Shown here in pieces: positions 20,080 to 31,185 of a stretch of 64,000 bases of DNA (its first letter is position 1; each line of letters opens with the position of its first letter). The translations under genes were made by a program, and so were the position numbers. Location: assembly GCA_023213315.1 (NCBI GenBank), contig JAKCPI010013819.1, positions 1-64,000 on the forward strand, in the 5' to 3' direction. This DNA is from Euborellia annulipes (taxonomy: Eukaryota > Arthropoda > Insecta > Dermaptera > Anisolabididae). The notes beneath the pieces are model-generated. The model ran no database searches. It had not been told where the DNA came from and was given only the letters and a program-made list of their open reading frames with translations.

Positions 20080-21065
20080 TTACTGTTAAAATGAAACTTT
20101 GACAAAATAATTAATATCTCGTGAAATATAATTTTTTCGATGTTCACTCATTGAGATCTTTTTGTTGACTAAAATGCCATGGTTCCGCTCAATTTTTTTT
20201 TAATCAAAATAGTTTCAGCCATTTTGGAAATATTTAGAAATAAGCTGACGTGTTCTGATGTGGCCATCCACTTGACTTTACCATACAACCTGGCCCCTCA
20301 CTTATATTTAATATTTAATAAAATTATTTATAATCATGTAGGGGAGGGGGTTAGTTTTTGCATTTTTAGACTTCTGGGGGCCCACTGATTATGTATACAA
20401 AATTTGGTTGAGTTTGGTACAAGAGCCTAGATTTTCATTTTTTGACCCTACACCCCCCCCCCATTTTGGGCGGTTAGTTTTTGCATTTTTAGACTTCTGG
20501 GGTCCCACTGATTATGTATACAAAATTTGGTTGAGTTTGGTACAAGGGCCTAGATTTTCATTTTTTGACCCTCCCCCCTCCCCCCATTTTGGGCGGTTAG
20601 TTTTTGCATTTTTAGACTTCTGGGGTCCCACTGATTATGTATACAAAATTTGGTTGAGTTTGCTCAAATGGCCTAGATTTTTAATTTTTAACCCCCCCCC
20701 CCTCCACCCCCCTTAATTTTGGGTCGATATGCACCAAAATCTAATCAGCTCTTAATCTCAATGGACCAAAACTACGTGTGAAATTTGGTTTTGATATTCA
20801 CACTAGTTTTTGAGCTAGCTCGTCCACAAAAATTTGGTAACGCACAGACTAACAGACATTTTGACAAAACAATTATTATCTCGAAAAATATAATTTTTTC
20901 GATGTTCACTTATTAGAGCTTTTTTGTAGACCGAAATGCCATGGTTTCGCTCAATTTTTTTAATCAAAATAGTTTCAGCCGTTTTTGAGATATTTCGAAA
21001 AAAAGAAGGAAAAAACACTTTTTTCATGCACGATTACAATACTTGACCATACCCTGTATGGTAAA
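20080..21065. repeat. Duplicated 'ATAATTTTTTCGATGTTCAC' repeat flanking a tandem array
   Basis: 20090-20225 and 20860-21000 are near-copies (TCGATGTTCACT, ATGCCATGGTT, ATCAAAATAGTTTCAGCC). The stretch between holds the 125-bp tandem array. The right end includes GCACGATTACAATACTTGACC, an end-like sequence of the Helentron-like family. Confidence 0.55.
20340..20716 (+). repeat. Three tandem 125-bp units
   Basis: The unit runs TTAGTTTTTGCATTTTTAGA.. to ..TTTTTGACCCT plus a C-run. It is open through all three units (units of about 41 residues containing FAFLDFWGPTDYVYKIWLSL), but single units in other parts of the window are not open. I take this as a fortuitous frame. The copy number is likely unstable because of the C-runs. 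Confidence 0.6.
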
Positions 21066-21307
21066 GTAAAAACAATCAATAAAATTTTTTCATTATTTTC
21101 ATTATTCAATTTTTTATTTTTTATTATAATTTTTTTTGATTATAATATTTTTTTTTTTTTTTTTTTTTAATTTTTTTGTTTGTTTTGTTTTGTCTGTTTT
21201 TGGTTCCTGGTTGATTTGCACAATGGCCTGTTGTCTCTCTCTCTGTGTCTGTGTTTGTGTCTGTGTGTGTGTGTCTCCATCCTCTTGACCGTGATCGCTT
21301 AAAACAG

Positions 21308-21480
21308 CACCCCTTGCCAACGTCGGGGGCGGCCGTTTCTTCTGCCTCCTCCGGGGGCGGCGTCTCTGGACAACGTGCGTTGGCCTCTCGAGTGCCTCAT
21401 CGTCACAAGATTCCGGATTTACATCCACCGATAATTTGCTATCTCCGCCGCCGCCCCCCAAAGCTCATGGACTCAACAAG
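21308..21480 (+). CDS. MTSS1: MTSS1 / missing-in-metastasis, third exon seen
   Basis: A long pyrimidine/GT tract precedes the acceptor AAAACAG; the donor is AACAAG|GTATCC. The first part reads LPTSGAAVSSASSGGGVS in phase 0. The conserved MTSS1 motif SSSQDSGFTSTDN, followed by a proline run, is in the frame that ends in phase 0 at the donor. One missing base near 21385-21392 reconciles the two, making 174 nt (58 codons). In the family this Ser/Pro segment follows HYWHRSLS directly, which is how the previous exon ends. Later exons (proline-rich region, WH2 domain) are not seen in the remaining 42 kb. Confidence 0.8.
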
Positions 21481-21570
21481 GTATCCGTTATATATAAAAC
21501 AAAAACAAACATTTTTTTGACATTTCTAATATTATATATTAAAAAAAAAAAAATTGAAGGAGAACTTATA

Positions 21571-22945
21571 GTCCAGGCAAATTACGATTTTAACAGGAAA
21601 TAATTCCCGGTAAAGATTTTATTGCTGGAATACCTTTATTGGTACTCCAATATTACTACCCTAAGTTTTCCCCCAAATCTGTGTTGTGGAAATTTTTCTA
21701 CGCGCCTCAAAATGAGAAAATTTCGGAGTTTTTTCAGTTTTTCTTGAATAACTCTAAAACGGCTTATCAAATCAAAAAGATATCTATTAGATAAATTAAA
21801 GCTCTTTAAATTACGCGTAAAATGATAACAATTTCATCTATTTAGGTTAAGTAGAACCGGTACTAGCGCCTGTCAAAAAACAGCCCCCGGGATCACTTTT
21901 GAATATCCCTAAAACTCGTACTTTTTTCGATTTTTCCCCATTTTGACCATGAAGGAGCACGTTTTCGACAAAGACCACTCTATACATTTTTAAACTAGAT
22001 TAAATTTGCTACAATTTAAACAAAGTTTCATCTTAATTGGATAATGGTAACCCGTGCCGCAATGAGGTTGAAGTTTTGAAATTTTTTGCAAAAAATCGCA
22101 GTTTTTCCTTCATAAAATGAAAACCACTCATCCTAGAAACTTGATTTCTATCTCATTCTCTAGTAAATTTTGTTGACTTGAACGTTTACTTGGACCACTT
22201 TTTTGATAAAACTCTTAGATTTATAGATATCCAGCATTTTCCATGACGCTTTTGAGGATTCGGATCATATCCTGTCCGGAAAATGTAGGATATCTATAAA
22301 TCTAAGGGTTTTATCAAAAAAGTGGTCCAAGTAAACGTTCAAGTAAATAAAATTTCCTAGAGAATGAGATAGGAATCAAGTTTCTAGGATGAGTGGTTTT
22401 CATTTTATGAAGGAAAAACTGCGATTTTTTGCAAAAAACTTCATTCAACCTCATTGCGGCACGGGTTACCATTATCCAATTAAGATGAAACTTTGTTTAA
22501 ATTGTAGCAAATTTAATCTAGTTTAAAAATGTATAGAGTGGTCTTTGTCGAAAACGTGCTCCTTCATGGTCAAAATGGGGAAAAATCGAAAAAAGTACGA
22601 GTTTTAGGGATATTCAAAAGTGATCCCGGGGGCTGTTTTTTGACAGGCGCTAGTACCGGTTCTACTGAACCTAAATAGATGAAATTGTTATCATTTTACG
22701 CGTAATTTAAAGAGCTTTAATTTATCTAATAGATATCTTTTTGATTTGATAAGCCGTTTTAGAGTTATTCAAGAAAAACTGAAAAAACTCCGAAATTTTC
22801 TCATTTTGAGGCGCGTAGAAAAATTTCCACAACACAGATTTGGGGGAAAACTTAGGGTAGTAATATTGGAGTACCAATAAAGGTATTCCAGCAATAAAAT
22901 CTTTACCGGGAATTATTTCCTGTTAAAATCGTAATTTGCCTGGAC
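21571..22945. mobile_element. 1.38-kb long inverted-repeat element
   Basis: The ends are TA|GTCCAGGCAAATTACGATTT and the exact inverse |TA. The arms of about 660 bp are nearly identical (single-base differences only) around a spacer of about 40-50 bp near 22243-22285. No open frame is conserved. The TA flanks fit a Tc1/mariner-type target. Transcription through it would give a very long hairpin RNA. Confidence 0.8.
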
Positions 22946-23130
22946 TAAAGAAGCTATAGCTAATTTTTTTTTTTTTAATTTTACAAAATATCTATTTTAC
23001 ATTAGGAGTCTCAACCAATTTATTAAATATGAAGAATTCAATTAGCGAACTATAGTCCAAGTATATACTATATATAAGAGCCTAGATTAATTTGTAACAA
23101 CGCTGAGAGAATTTTCTTTAAAAAAATTAC

Positions 23131-23203
23131 CCTCTTGCCTAGAATCGAACCGACGAACTCTTGAACTAAGGGCATCAGCTCTAGCCATTACACCAATGCA
23201 ACA
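23131..23203 (-). mobile_element. tRNA-like sequence, probably a SINE head
   Basis: On the minus strand an A box TGGTGTAATGGCTAGAGC and a B box GGTTCGATTCT stand at tRNA distance. The T-arm and acceptor stems do not pair well, so a functional tRNA is unlikely. Confidence 0.45.
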
Positions 23204-23299
23204 TTAATATTTATATCTTGATTTCTGTTACTAAAACTATATATTTTTGATTTAGACTTTGTGTCGAGATAATATTGTATTCATTTGAACTCGAATGAA

Positions 23300-23640
23300 A
23301 ATGAAAAAACACCAATAGATTTTAAATTAAGAAACATTAAATATATATTAATTAACGAGGCAAATTTGAAATATAATTGTCAGCTCGGATTTTAAACTGA
23401 TGGCTCCAATCGATTTTCATTAACCAGGCAAATTTGAAATATAATTGTAATTTGGACTCGAATTTTGAAATGAAAGACTCCAATTCATTTTAAATTAAGA
23501 AACATTAAATATATTGATAATTATTCCCTCCCCCCCCCCTCGCCACTCAAAAATTAAAGAGGCGAAACTTTTAAGAGACGATGTATTTTCGGTAGTTTAC
23601 GGGTATACATTTGGAGTGTGGTTTTTTAAGAGGAATAAAA
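23300..23640. repeat. Two or three degenerate direct repeats
   Basis: TTTTAAATTAAGAAACATTA and GGCAAATTTGAAATATAATT each recur within 200 bp (23318/23490 and 23360/23427). Non-coding. Confidence 0.5.
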
Positions 23641-23879
23641 TTTTTGGACCGAGACGCTGCCCGCCAGGGCACCAGCCCGGAGGGCCGAGTTTCGAGGGCG
23701 TGCCGAAGGCACGCACGAAAAGCTCGTAATATAATATACATTTAATAGGTAGGAAAACCTGTAAATTTCTTCCCCTTCACCATGCTTTCTTTTTGTTTGC
23801 TCTTAATTTTACACAGGGTCAAAATCGCCTATAAAAACTACTTTTGAAGTCCAAAATTTCAAAAAATGTTTCCGTCGGT

Positions 23880-24031
23880 GGAGGTGGGGGGGGGCGCTGG
23901 TACACGATCCTCCCAAAATGAAAGTCTGGTACCTCGTAGTATAAGTTTTGGTATTTCCTACTAAAATAAAAATATTGGTGTATTGGGTTGAATATCGCCC
24001 CCCATAAAAAATTCCTGGATCCGCCCTTGGT
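23880..24031 (-). mobile_element. End fragment of a GGCGGATCC-type MITE
   Basis: It ends CCTGGATCCGCCCTTGG after ATCGCCCCCC. The same sequence inverted begins the copy at 63885, including 'tttcctactaaaat'. Confidence 0.55.
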
Positions 24032-24420
24032 TGAGAAACATAATTTATCTGTATTTCTCTTATTTGAGTTTCTAGCTTAATTACAGTACTCTGATTTTTT
24101 TAATTTTTTTTTATCAACTGTTTCCTTTTCGAATACAATTTTGTTTCGAGCATGTTTATTTTACTCTGTGTGGAGGCCTCTTGTAAGCCAAGGTTTCGAT
24201 AATCCAACCCACTTGAAACAAATCTACCTTAAGTGGGGAAAGAACATCAGGGCGAGGGGAGGGGGGGAGGGCTGTTTAAAATCTCAATGAAATTTAATCA
24301 AGCTTACTTTATTTTGAATTTTGATACAGAAAAAATCAAAAATGCATTGACGGGTTAATAAAAAAAAAAAACAAAAACAAAATGGATCCCCAACAAGAGA
24401 GGAATTTCCAATACAGAATC
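24032..24420. other. No gene recognised
   Basis: AT-rich sequence with one G-rich stretch (24245-24270). Confidence 0.2.
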
Positions 24421-24623
24421 AAGGGCGGATCCAGGGGGCGGAGGGGGCGACCGCCCCCTCATAGAGGCCCGAGGCCCGGCAAAAAATTTGTAAAAAAATT
24501 ATTATTTTTTAAAAAATTTTAAAACTGAAAATAAAGTTCTATATATGTGAGTGTGAAGGGGGGGCGGCGCGTCTGCCCCCCCCCGCTTGGACACCTCGAC
24601 CGCGACATACTTCCGCCCTTGCT
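24421..24623. mobile_element. GGCGGATCC-type MITE with target duplication
   Basis: AAGGGCGGATCCAGG opens and CTTCCGCCCTTGC closes the element. The flanks ACAGAATC and ATAGAATC are an 8-bp duplication with one mismatch. The 8-bp duplication suggests a hAT-like transposase in trans. Confidence 0.65.
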
Positions 24624-24651
24624 ATAGAATCCATTTTGGACCATTTATCAT

Positions 24652-24764
24652 AAGTACTCTTGAGCCACCGAGTGTTGCTCAGTAACTTTTTACTTCAATA
24701 AAAAATTATAAGAATTTTCTAATTTTAATATATGATAATATTGCATAGGAATCCGGTCTCTAAC
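24652..24764 (-). mobile_element. Helitron 3' end fragment
   Basis: On the minus strand it reads GTTACTGAGCAACACTCGGT, then GGCTCAAGAGTACT, a diverged version of the Helitron hairpin and end. It abuts mariner-like copy C. Confidence 0.5.
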
Positions 24765-25718
24765 ATTATAAGAAAAAAAAAGTTTCAAATAAAAGTTTAT
24801 TTATATCAGGGGGAAACTAAACTACGCTATAGTTTGTCGACCTAGAACAAGCTTTCAAGGGTATTTCGAGGTCAAGTTCTGTTTTTTTAATGGAAACCTA
24901 TATGTTTCTGTACATATTCTTAATCTACAAAAAAAACTGAACAACTTTCATAAGAACTATTTTTTTATACGACATCAAATAAACAAAATATTAAATCAAT
25001 TAGATCTCAAAAAAAATCTTAATAATTATTTTTAACAATTATTCAACTTAATTATCAAATAATAATGATTAAATAATTAATTATTAAATAAATAATTATT
25101 AAATCGAAAAGTCACAACAATGAAAATAAGTGTTTATAATGATATTAAAACTTCGTTATACTCAGATTTAAGAGATTATTTTCTACTTAATAGAACTATT
25201 TAAAATTCTTGAGTTTAAAAAAGTTTATTTCTCGTGTCAATCCAGTAGATAGTTATATTGTATTACCATAATAAAAATGGAGAATTTTTTGTTGAAGACA
25301 GAATTAAAATGGTCTTAATTTATGCGGTGAATGTGGAAGAAGTGTTATGGGGCTGCAATTGAAATGGATGCCGAGCGTTTTCCTGATAGGAATACACCCT
25401 CCCAAGCTTCATTTTATCGTGTTGTAAATCTGTTAAAAAAAAAAAAACAGTAATGTAAAGGCTACGAAGAAACTGAAACAGGCCAAAATAACGAAATTGG
25501 AACTGAAATTCGTCCAGAAGACTTGCGATACACTCTGGAATGTCACAGAACAGTGGCGCAAAATGATTAATATTATTAATTATTATTAAATTATTTATTT
25601 AATAATTAAATATTTGATCATTATTATTTGATAATTAAGTTGAATGATTGTTAAAAATAATTATTAATTTTTTTTGAGATCTAATTGATTTAATATTTTG
25701 TTTATTTGATGTCGTATA
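24765..25718 (+). mobile_element. Mariner-like (DUF4817) copy C, truncated both ends
   Basis: It runs from within the left inverted repeat (GTTTCAAATAAAAGTTTATT) to within the right one (ATTTGATGTCGTATA). The transposase remnant at 25279-25570 is frameshifted. It is wedged between two inverted Helitron ends. Confidence 0.75.
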
Positions 25719-25727
25719 ACAGGAATA

Positions 25728-26000
25728 GTACCTGGAGGCACCGAGCGATGCTCGGTAACTTCTTCCTTCAGTTAAAACCTTTATTTTAATATTATTTTTA
25801 ATTTAAAATTCTGATAAAAAGGTCGATTTTTATTTGAGAGCCGCTTTCAAATTTAAAAAATACAAAAATATATAATAGTCGCCCGATGTATTCGCCCCCC
25901 CCACCTCCACCCCGCTGGACCCCACCCCCGAAACCTCTCCCTACCCCCGGATTCCCCACCACTGCGCCCCACCTTCTGCACCTGTTTTGATTCAACCATA
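25728..26000 (-). mobile_element. Helitron 3' part
   Basis: Inverted hairpin ACCGAGCGATGCTCGGT, preceded on the plus strand by AGTACCTGGAGGC. The C-rich stretch 25895-25980 corresponds to the G-rich run before the end in the copies at 3538 and 57600. Confidence 0.6.
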
Positions 26001-26400
26001 TGATTCATTTTTATTCATCCAATTAATAAATAAAACCTATCAAAATGTGTTGTTTTTTCAGAAAATTGAGACCTGCTTATGCGAAATATGTTTTTAAATA
26101 AATTCTTGATTATTTTTTATTCTATTAAATAATAATATAAATAATACTGATTTTAAAAAGTAGATAGTGTGGCACAAATATCTACCACATTTTGAAGAGG
26201 TATAAAAAAAATGAAAAAATATAACTTGAAAAAAAAACTGAATATATTTTTGAAAAAAACAAAAAATGAATTTTTTTAAAATGTGTTTTTACTTTTTGAA
26301 TCATTATTTTCGTTTTTTTATTATTTTTTATTGGTTTTATTTTATTTTTTGAAAGAAAATTGTTAAACATTTATCAGACGAAAAAAAGGGGGGGGGGGGT
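26001..26400. other. No gene recognised; A/T-rich
   Basis: Runs of poly-A and TTTTTT, then a G-run at 26388. 26405-26515 is a single inverted unit of the tandem repeat of 20.34 kb. Confidence 0.3.
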
Positions 26401-26534
26401 CAAAATATGTAAAATTCTAGGCCTTTGACCAAACTCAACCAAATTTTGTATGCATATTCTTTGGACCCCCAGAAGGCCAAGAAATGCAAAAAACTATCCA
26501 CCCAAAATGGGAGGGTCAAAAAAGAACTATTTTT

Positions 26535-27250
26535 AACCGACTTCAAAAAAAGGAGGAGGTTCATCTCTATTCGACTGAATTTTTTTTTTGTGCCTATGTT
26601 ACCTCATATCTCCGCCAATTGTGGACCGATTTTGAAATTTTTTTTGCATTGGGTCCAGTCTACCTTCCGATTGGTGCCATTTTTTTTATAGGTATTAGAC
26701 CTTTTTTGTTAGGTTTGTTCAGGACTAACTTCTTTGTTTATGAACCGATTTCGATGATTCTTTTTTTATTGGAAAGGGGGTATCTTAGGGATTGTTCAAT
26801 ATTAATTTGGTCAAGTTCTGATGATATGATCACTATTAATAACATCACTAAAAAGAGAAAAATAAAAAATTTTTAAGAAAAAAATAAAACCGACTTCAAA
26901 AAATTAAACGCAACAAATAAAATACACTAAAAGGTATAAAATAATTATTATCTTATTTAGTTACAACTAAACGTCGAAATATTAACATGAAATTACTTTT
27001 TTAAGTCGGTGCCAAACATATACCTTTTATGAATCGCACTCGACGGATCTTACTTAGTACGTTTGGAGGGTACGCTCGCTTATAGGTATAGTTTGTTTGG
27101 CACCGACTTCAAAAAGTAATTTCATGTTAATATTTCGTCGTTTAGTTGTAACTAAATAAGATAATAATTATTTTATACCTTTTAGTGCCTTTTATTTGTT
27201 GCATTTAATTTTTTGAAGTCGGTTTTTATTTTTTTCTTAAAAATTATTTT
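26535..27250 (+). mobile_element. 'ACCGACTTC' element, complete copy
   Basis: It begins AACCGACTTCAAAAAAAGGA and ends inverted TTTTTTGAAGTCGGTTTTTA. The 5' half resembles 45755 and 61562. The 3' half (26885-27245) is a palindrome with about 165-bp arms around GAATCGCACTCGACGGATCT. No transposase is encoded. Confidence 0.7.
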
Positions 27251-27257
27251 TATTTGT

Positions 27258-28438
27258 TATCAAATAAACAAAATATTAAATCAATGATTGGGGGGGTCGT
27301 AGGTAGTCGGTAGGTGACAGCACTAACCAGGAGACCGGGTTCGAATCCGACTCGAGGCAGCCAGCAAAATCTGACCCCGGGGTAGAGACAAATTTTAAAA
27401 ATATATCTAGTATCGTAATTAGGCTTATGGCTAGAAGGGCCGAAAAGCCAAAAAAAAAAAAAAAAAAAAAAAAATCAAATTAGATCTCAAAAAAAAAAAT
27501 ATCTCTAATAATTATTTTTAACAATTATTCAACTTAATTATCAAATAATAATTATTAAATAAATATTTATTAAATCGAAAAGTCACAACAATGAAAATAA
27601 GTGTTTATAATGATATTAAAACTTCGTTATACTCAGATTTAAGAGATTATTTTCTACTTAATAGAACTATTTAAAATTCTTGAGTTTAAAAAAGTTTATT
27701 TCTCGTGTCAATCCAGTAGATAGTTATATTGTATTACCATAATAAAAATGGAGCATTTTTTGTTGAAGACAGAATTGAAATGGTCTTAATTTATGGGTGA
27801 ATGTGGAAGAAGTGTTATGGGGCTGCCATTGAAATGGATGCCGAGCGTTTTCCTGATAGGAATACACCCTCACAAGCTTCATTTCATCGTGTTGTAAATC
27901 TGTTAAAAAAAACAAGAAATGTAAAGGCTATGAAGAAACTTAAACAGGCCAAAATAACGAAATTGGAACTGGAATTCATCCAGAAGACTTGCGATACACT
28001 CTGGAATGTCTCAGAACAGTGTCGCAAAATTATTAAATTATTAATTATTATTAAATTATTTATTTAATAATTAAATATTTGATCATTATTATTTGATAAT
28101 TAAGTTGAATGATTGTTAAAAATAATTATTAGAATTTTTTTTTGAGATCTAATTGATTTAATATTTTTTATTATTTGATGTCGTATAAAAAAATAGTTCT
28201 AATAAAAGTTGTTCAGTTTTTTTTTTGTAGATTCAGAATATGTACAGAAACATATAGGTTTCCATTTAAAAACAGAAGTTGACCTCGAAATACCCTTGAA
28301 AGCTTGTTCTAGGTCGACAAACAATAGCGTAGTTTAGTTTCCCCCTTGATATAAATAAACTTTTATTTGAAACTTTTTTTCATATAATGCACTGTTTTTG
28401 AGTTATAAGACTGTCTCAAGATAAAAAAACTCACCCGG
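27258..28438 (+). mobile_element. Mariner-like (DUF4817) copy D
   Basis: The left end is lost and the right end CTCACCCGG|TATA is intact. A SINE (27290-27474) is inserted near its left side. The transposase remnant from 27748 includes the frame ERFPDRNTPSQASFHRVVNL. Two frameshifts break it. Confidence 0.78.
27290..27474 (+). mobile_element. tRNA-derived SINE, young copy
   Basis: B box GGTTCGAATCC and GGCTAGAAGGGCCGAAAAGC, with a 24-base A tail. The flanking AAATCAAT and AAATCAAA duplicate the mariner-like target. The long A tail suggests recent insertion. Confidence 0.8.
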
Positions 28439-29004
28439 TATATAGTATACCTATGTTTGTCAAATCCCCCAGGGGATGGGGTTGGGGTCCAGGGTGGGGG
28501 TTTGAAGGTGTGGGGTGTAGGAAGTTGGGGTCCAGGGGTACTAAAGGGCATTTTTCTCTGTGTCTGTAGGTACCTGTATCACATACTACAAAAAGGCAAT
28601 TGTGCCTGTCTCTGTATGTAGGTACCTATGTTTCTATGTCACCCCCCCAGGAGTTGAGGAAGCTGGGGGTCAGAAGGGTGGGTGTTAGTGTCCAGGTGAA
28701 AGGTGGGGATTCAAGGCGTGCACCAAGGCGAGGGATAAATTATGCAATGCAAGAAATAAACAGATCAATTTCAGAAGTGATAAATATGTCCATTTTGATT
28801 AAATATAAGTCATGACAATTCAATAGCAACTTAGATTCAAGTGCAATACACTTGAAGATTGAGGTGATACCTACACAACGGGGGTCTCTTACTGGTACGG
28901 TAGCCCGAAGTGTATCGAATAGTATCATCTCTTTCCCTACAAGTTCACCTGCGTCCCACTCGCCTTGTGTCGTGTATCAATTTTATATGTGCATTTTTAT
29001 TTAA
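28439..29004. other. Repeat fragment (28450-28730) then unassigned sequence
   Basis: 'ggggtccagg' and 'tgtaggtacct' phrases are the inverse of the interior of the MITE at 458-897. 28740-29004 has near-balanced composition but no splice-supported exon. Confidence 0.35.
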
Positions 29005-29125
29005 CCCTAACTCCTCTTCCTCGCTATACTGGAATAAAGTACTAATTTTTCTGGGCCGATATGTACCAAACACTAACCAGCCCTTCATTTTGTTAAAGTA
29101 ATGATAGGTTTTCAATTTTCAAGCC
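29005..29125 (-). repeat. Helentron-like family fragment
   Basis: CTGGGCCGATATGTACCAAA and CTTCATTTTGTTAAAGTAAT match the middle of the copies at 32050 and 47830. Confidence 0.55.
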
Positions 29126-29744
29126 CTAATAACGTTATCTGTTAGACTCCAATGTGCGCCAGTGGTATCCAGGGTGTTGACGTTATAATCCCCATCAAAT
29201 TAGCTTAAGCAGTTGCGTTAAACCAGACTTAGGATTGATCAGTATAATATCAAGACAACAAGTTAGCTCTTAACCGTCTGAAATGTAAAACTTGCATAAA
29301 ACGAGTCCGTTAGCCAGATTCTTACTCCTTTTTTCGACCGACCGCCATTTTCTATTCAACCCTGCATTTATTTTTGTTGTCAGGGTTTCTCGAATAACCA
29401 TTGGCTCTTTATTTGACTCCACCTCCAGAAATCAGATAACAAATTGGCCAATAAATGCTTAGAGGGAAAGAAAGGCATTCATATTGGCTAGAAAAAGGGC
29501 GGAAGTACCAATAAAGATAACGAAAAGGGGCTGGCAAAATAAAAGAAAAATGGCGAAGGGTCATAAATGAAAATATAATTTTAGAAATAAACATAAGAAT
29601 ATCAGCACGATTACAATACTCGTATGGTCAAGTAATAACAAAAATATTATAATTAATTAATTAAATAATTAATTATTCCAGCTGACTCCCGTTCCCTAAA
29701 TTTGAATTTATTAGAATTAATGTTAAAAACTGAATAGTGCTGGA
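29126..29744. other. No gene recognised
   Basis: Unique-looking sequence. 29605-29640 has GCACGATTACAATACTCGTA, an end-like fragment of the Helentron-like family. Confidence 0.2.
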
Positions 29745-30001
29745 TGCTTCTTCCTTAAATTGAAAGTTTTTGTACCGAGAGTAGCAAATTTTTTGTATTT
29801 TGGAAGGAGACAATAAAAGAAGACACACTCAGTTACTTTCTGTTGCTCCTGAAGATGGGTTAGTCACCCGAAATATATATATATATCGAGATTAAAGATT
29901 CTCCAAAAATAAATTCGTTTTATTTTTTATATCTTAATGTGAAACCTACCAAGTATTTTTTATCCAATAATTTTAAGACACACTTTTTCATTGTCTCCTT
30001 C
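29745..30001. mobile_element. Foldback-family copy with CTGAAGATGGG motif
   Basis: GAAGGAGACAATAAAAG..GACACACTC and the closing CACTTTTTCATTGTCTCCTT are its ends. The middle carries CTGAAGATGGGTTAGTCACC, then CGAAATATATA. Confidence 0.5.
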
Positions 30002-30388
30002 GAGGCGGATCCAGGGGGGCGGAGGGGCGATCGCCCCCCCCATACAGGCCCGTGCCTGGCGGGAGTGCAACACGTGCGTCGCACGCAGAGGCCAAAAAAC
30101 GGCGGCCAAATCGACAGGGAATTTATAACAATTTTTTTTTTATTTTAATGAACTTAAAATATGAGATATGAAATTTGTAAAAAAAAACATTTATTTTTTT
30201 TAAAATTTTAAAATTGAAAATAAAGTTCTATGTGTGTGTGTGGGGGGGGGGGGCGTCTCTGACCCCCCCCCGCTTGGACAATTCGATCGCGACACACTTT
30301 CGAGATAAAAAGTAGATCTTATATACATCGGGCACCTTATATACATTCTCCCCCCCCCCCCATAAAAAATTCCTGGATCCGCCCTTGG
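30002..30388. mobile_element. GGCGGATCC-type MITE with perfect 8-bp target duplication
   Basis: It is flanked on both sides by TCTCCTTC (29994-30001 and 30389-30396). The ends are GAGGCGGATCCAGG and CCTGGATCCGCCCTTGG. It contains GGCGATCGCCCCCC and a G-run. The 8-bp duplication fits hAT-type integration. Confidence 0.75.
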
Positions 30389-30684
30389 TCTCCTTCAAGC
30401 TTGTCTTCCTTAGTTGAAGATCAATTAAAAAGTACCATTCTTCCTTAGTTGAAGATCAATGAAAAGAACCAACACCAAATTTCATAAAAACTATAGGTAT
30501 GTTCTTGATTAAACATTTTGAAATAAATTTAATTACGGTTAGTTTGCCATAAGAAACGATTTGTCGTTACCGTTAGTCATACATGAGCTGTCCTTGGGAG
30601 GGGTTCTGACCCCGCCCCCCGCCCCTCCGTTGCTACACCTCTGCTTTTTAATATCTAAACATGTTTGTTGTGTATTATTCACAG

Positions 30685-30841
30685 CAAGGGGTGAACCGCG
30701 ACCTAAAATTATGTACACCTACTTCCACTTCCACTTTCATTTCCAAGTAGAAGACAATAGATTATCTAATGAATTCCAAAGTAATTCCAAATAATTCCAA
30801 AGACGTGTGTACACCTAATTCCAATCGCGGTTCACCCCTCG
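30685..30841. mobile_element. hAT-like MITE (GGGGTGAACCGCGA ends)
   Basis: CAAGGGGTGAACCGCGA and TCGCGGTTCACCCCTCG are the inverted ends. It is about 90% identical to the copy at 46935-47100. No clear target duplication is visible in this copy. Confidence 0.7.
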
Positions 30842-31185
30842 GATTTAAACACAAACGCATATTAGGCGGTCACGTGCTAAAATTCAACCTAAATTTTTTT
30901 TTTTTAATTTATTTATTAGACACCATAGTATACATCGGCAATCTGCTCTTGCGGGCAATACTAGGCTGACAATGAATGAAAAATGACATGATTAGGATTT
31001 ACAATATTTGAGGTGGAATAATGAGAGCTCCATTGAACTTTACATTAAAGGTGGGACTTGTAAACCTAAATGAATACTAAAATTTGTGACTTTGAATGAG
31101 ACCATGGTTTCGTAGCTCTTTTGAAGTCGCGTTTGGTGCAAAACAAATACTTTATCTGCTTCGCATTGGATAAAGTAAAAACAAT
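30842..31185 (-). mobile_element. Helentron-like family, 5' part inverted
   Basis: The inverse of the first 300 bp of the copies at 31725, diverged: CACGTGCTAAAATTCAACCT.. to ..CTTCGCATTGGATAAAGTA. Confidence 0.6.

Noticed and set aside
20408..20716. 102-codon frame with three peptide repeats
   Set aside because: It follows a 125-bp tandem DNA repeat (not a multiple of three unless C-runs vary); other copies of the unit are not open and no start context or splice sites exist.
21114..21461. Minus-strand 115-codon open frame rich in Arg, Lys and Gln
   Set aside because: It is the antisense of the MTSS1 exon plus flanking GT and poly-T tracts; the plus strand carries the conserved motif and the splice sites.
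23131..23203. A functional tRNA gene
   Set aside because: A and B boxes are present, but the acceptor and T stems do not pair; a SINE head is more likely.
25798..25995. Minus-strand Gly-rich 65-codon frame
   Set aside because: It is the G-rich low-complexity segment of a Helitron 3' end.
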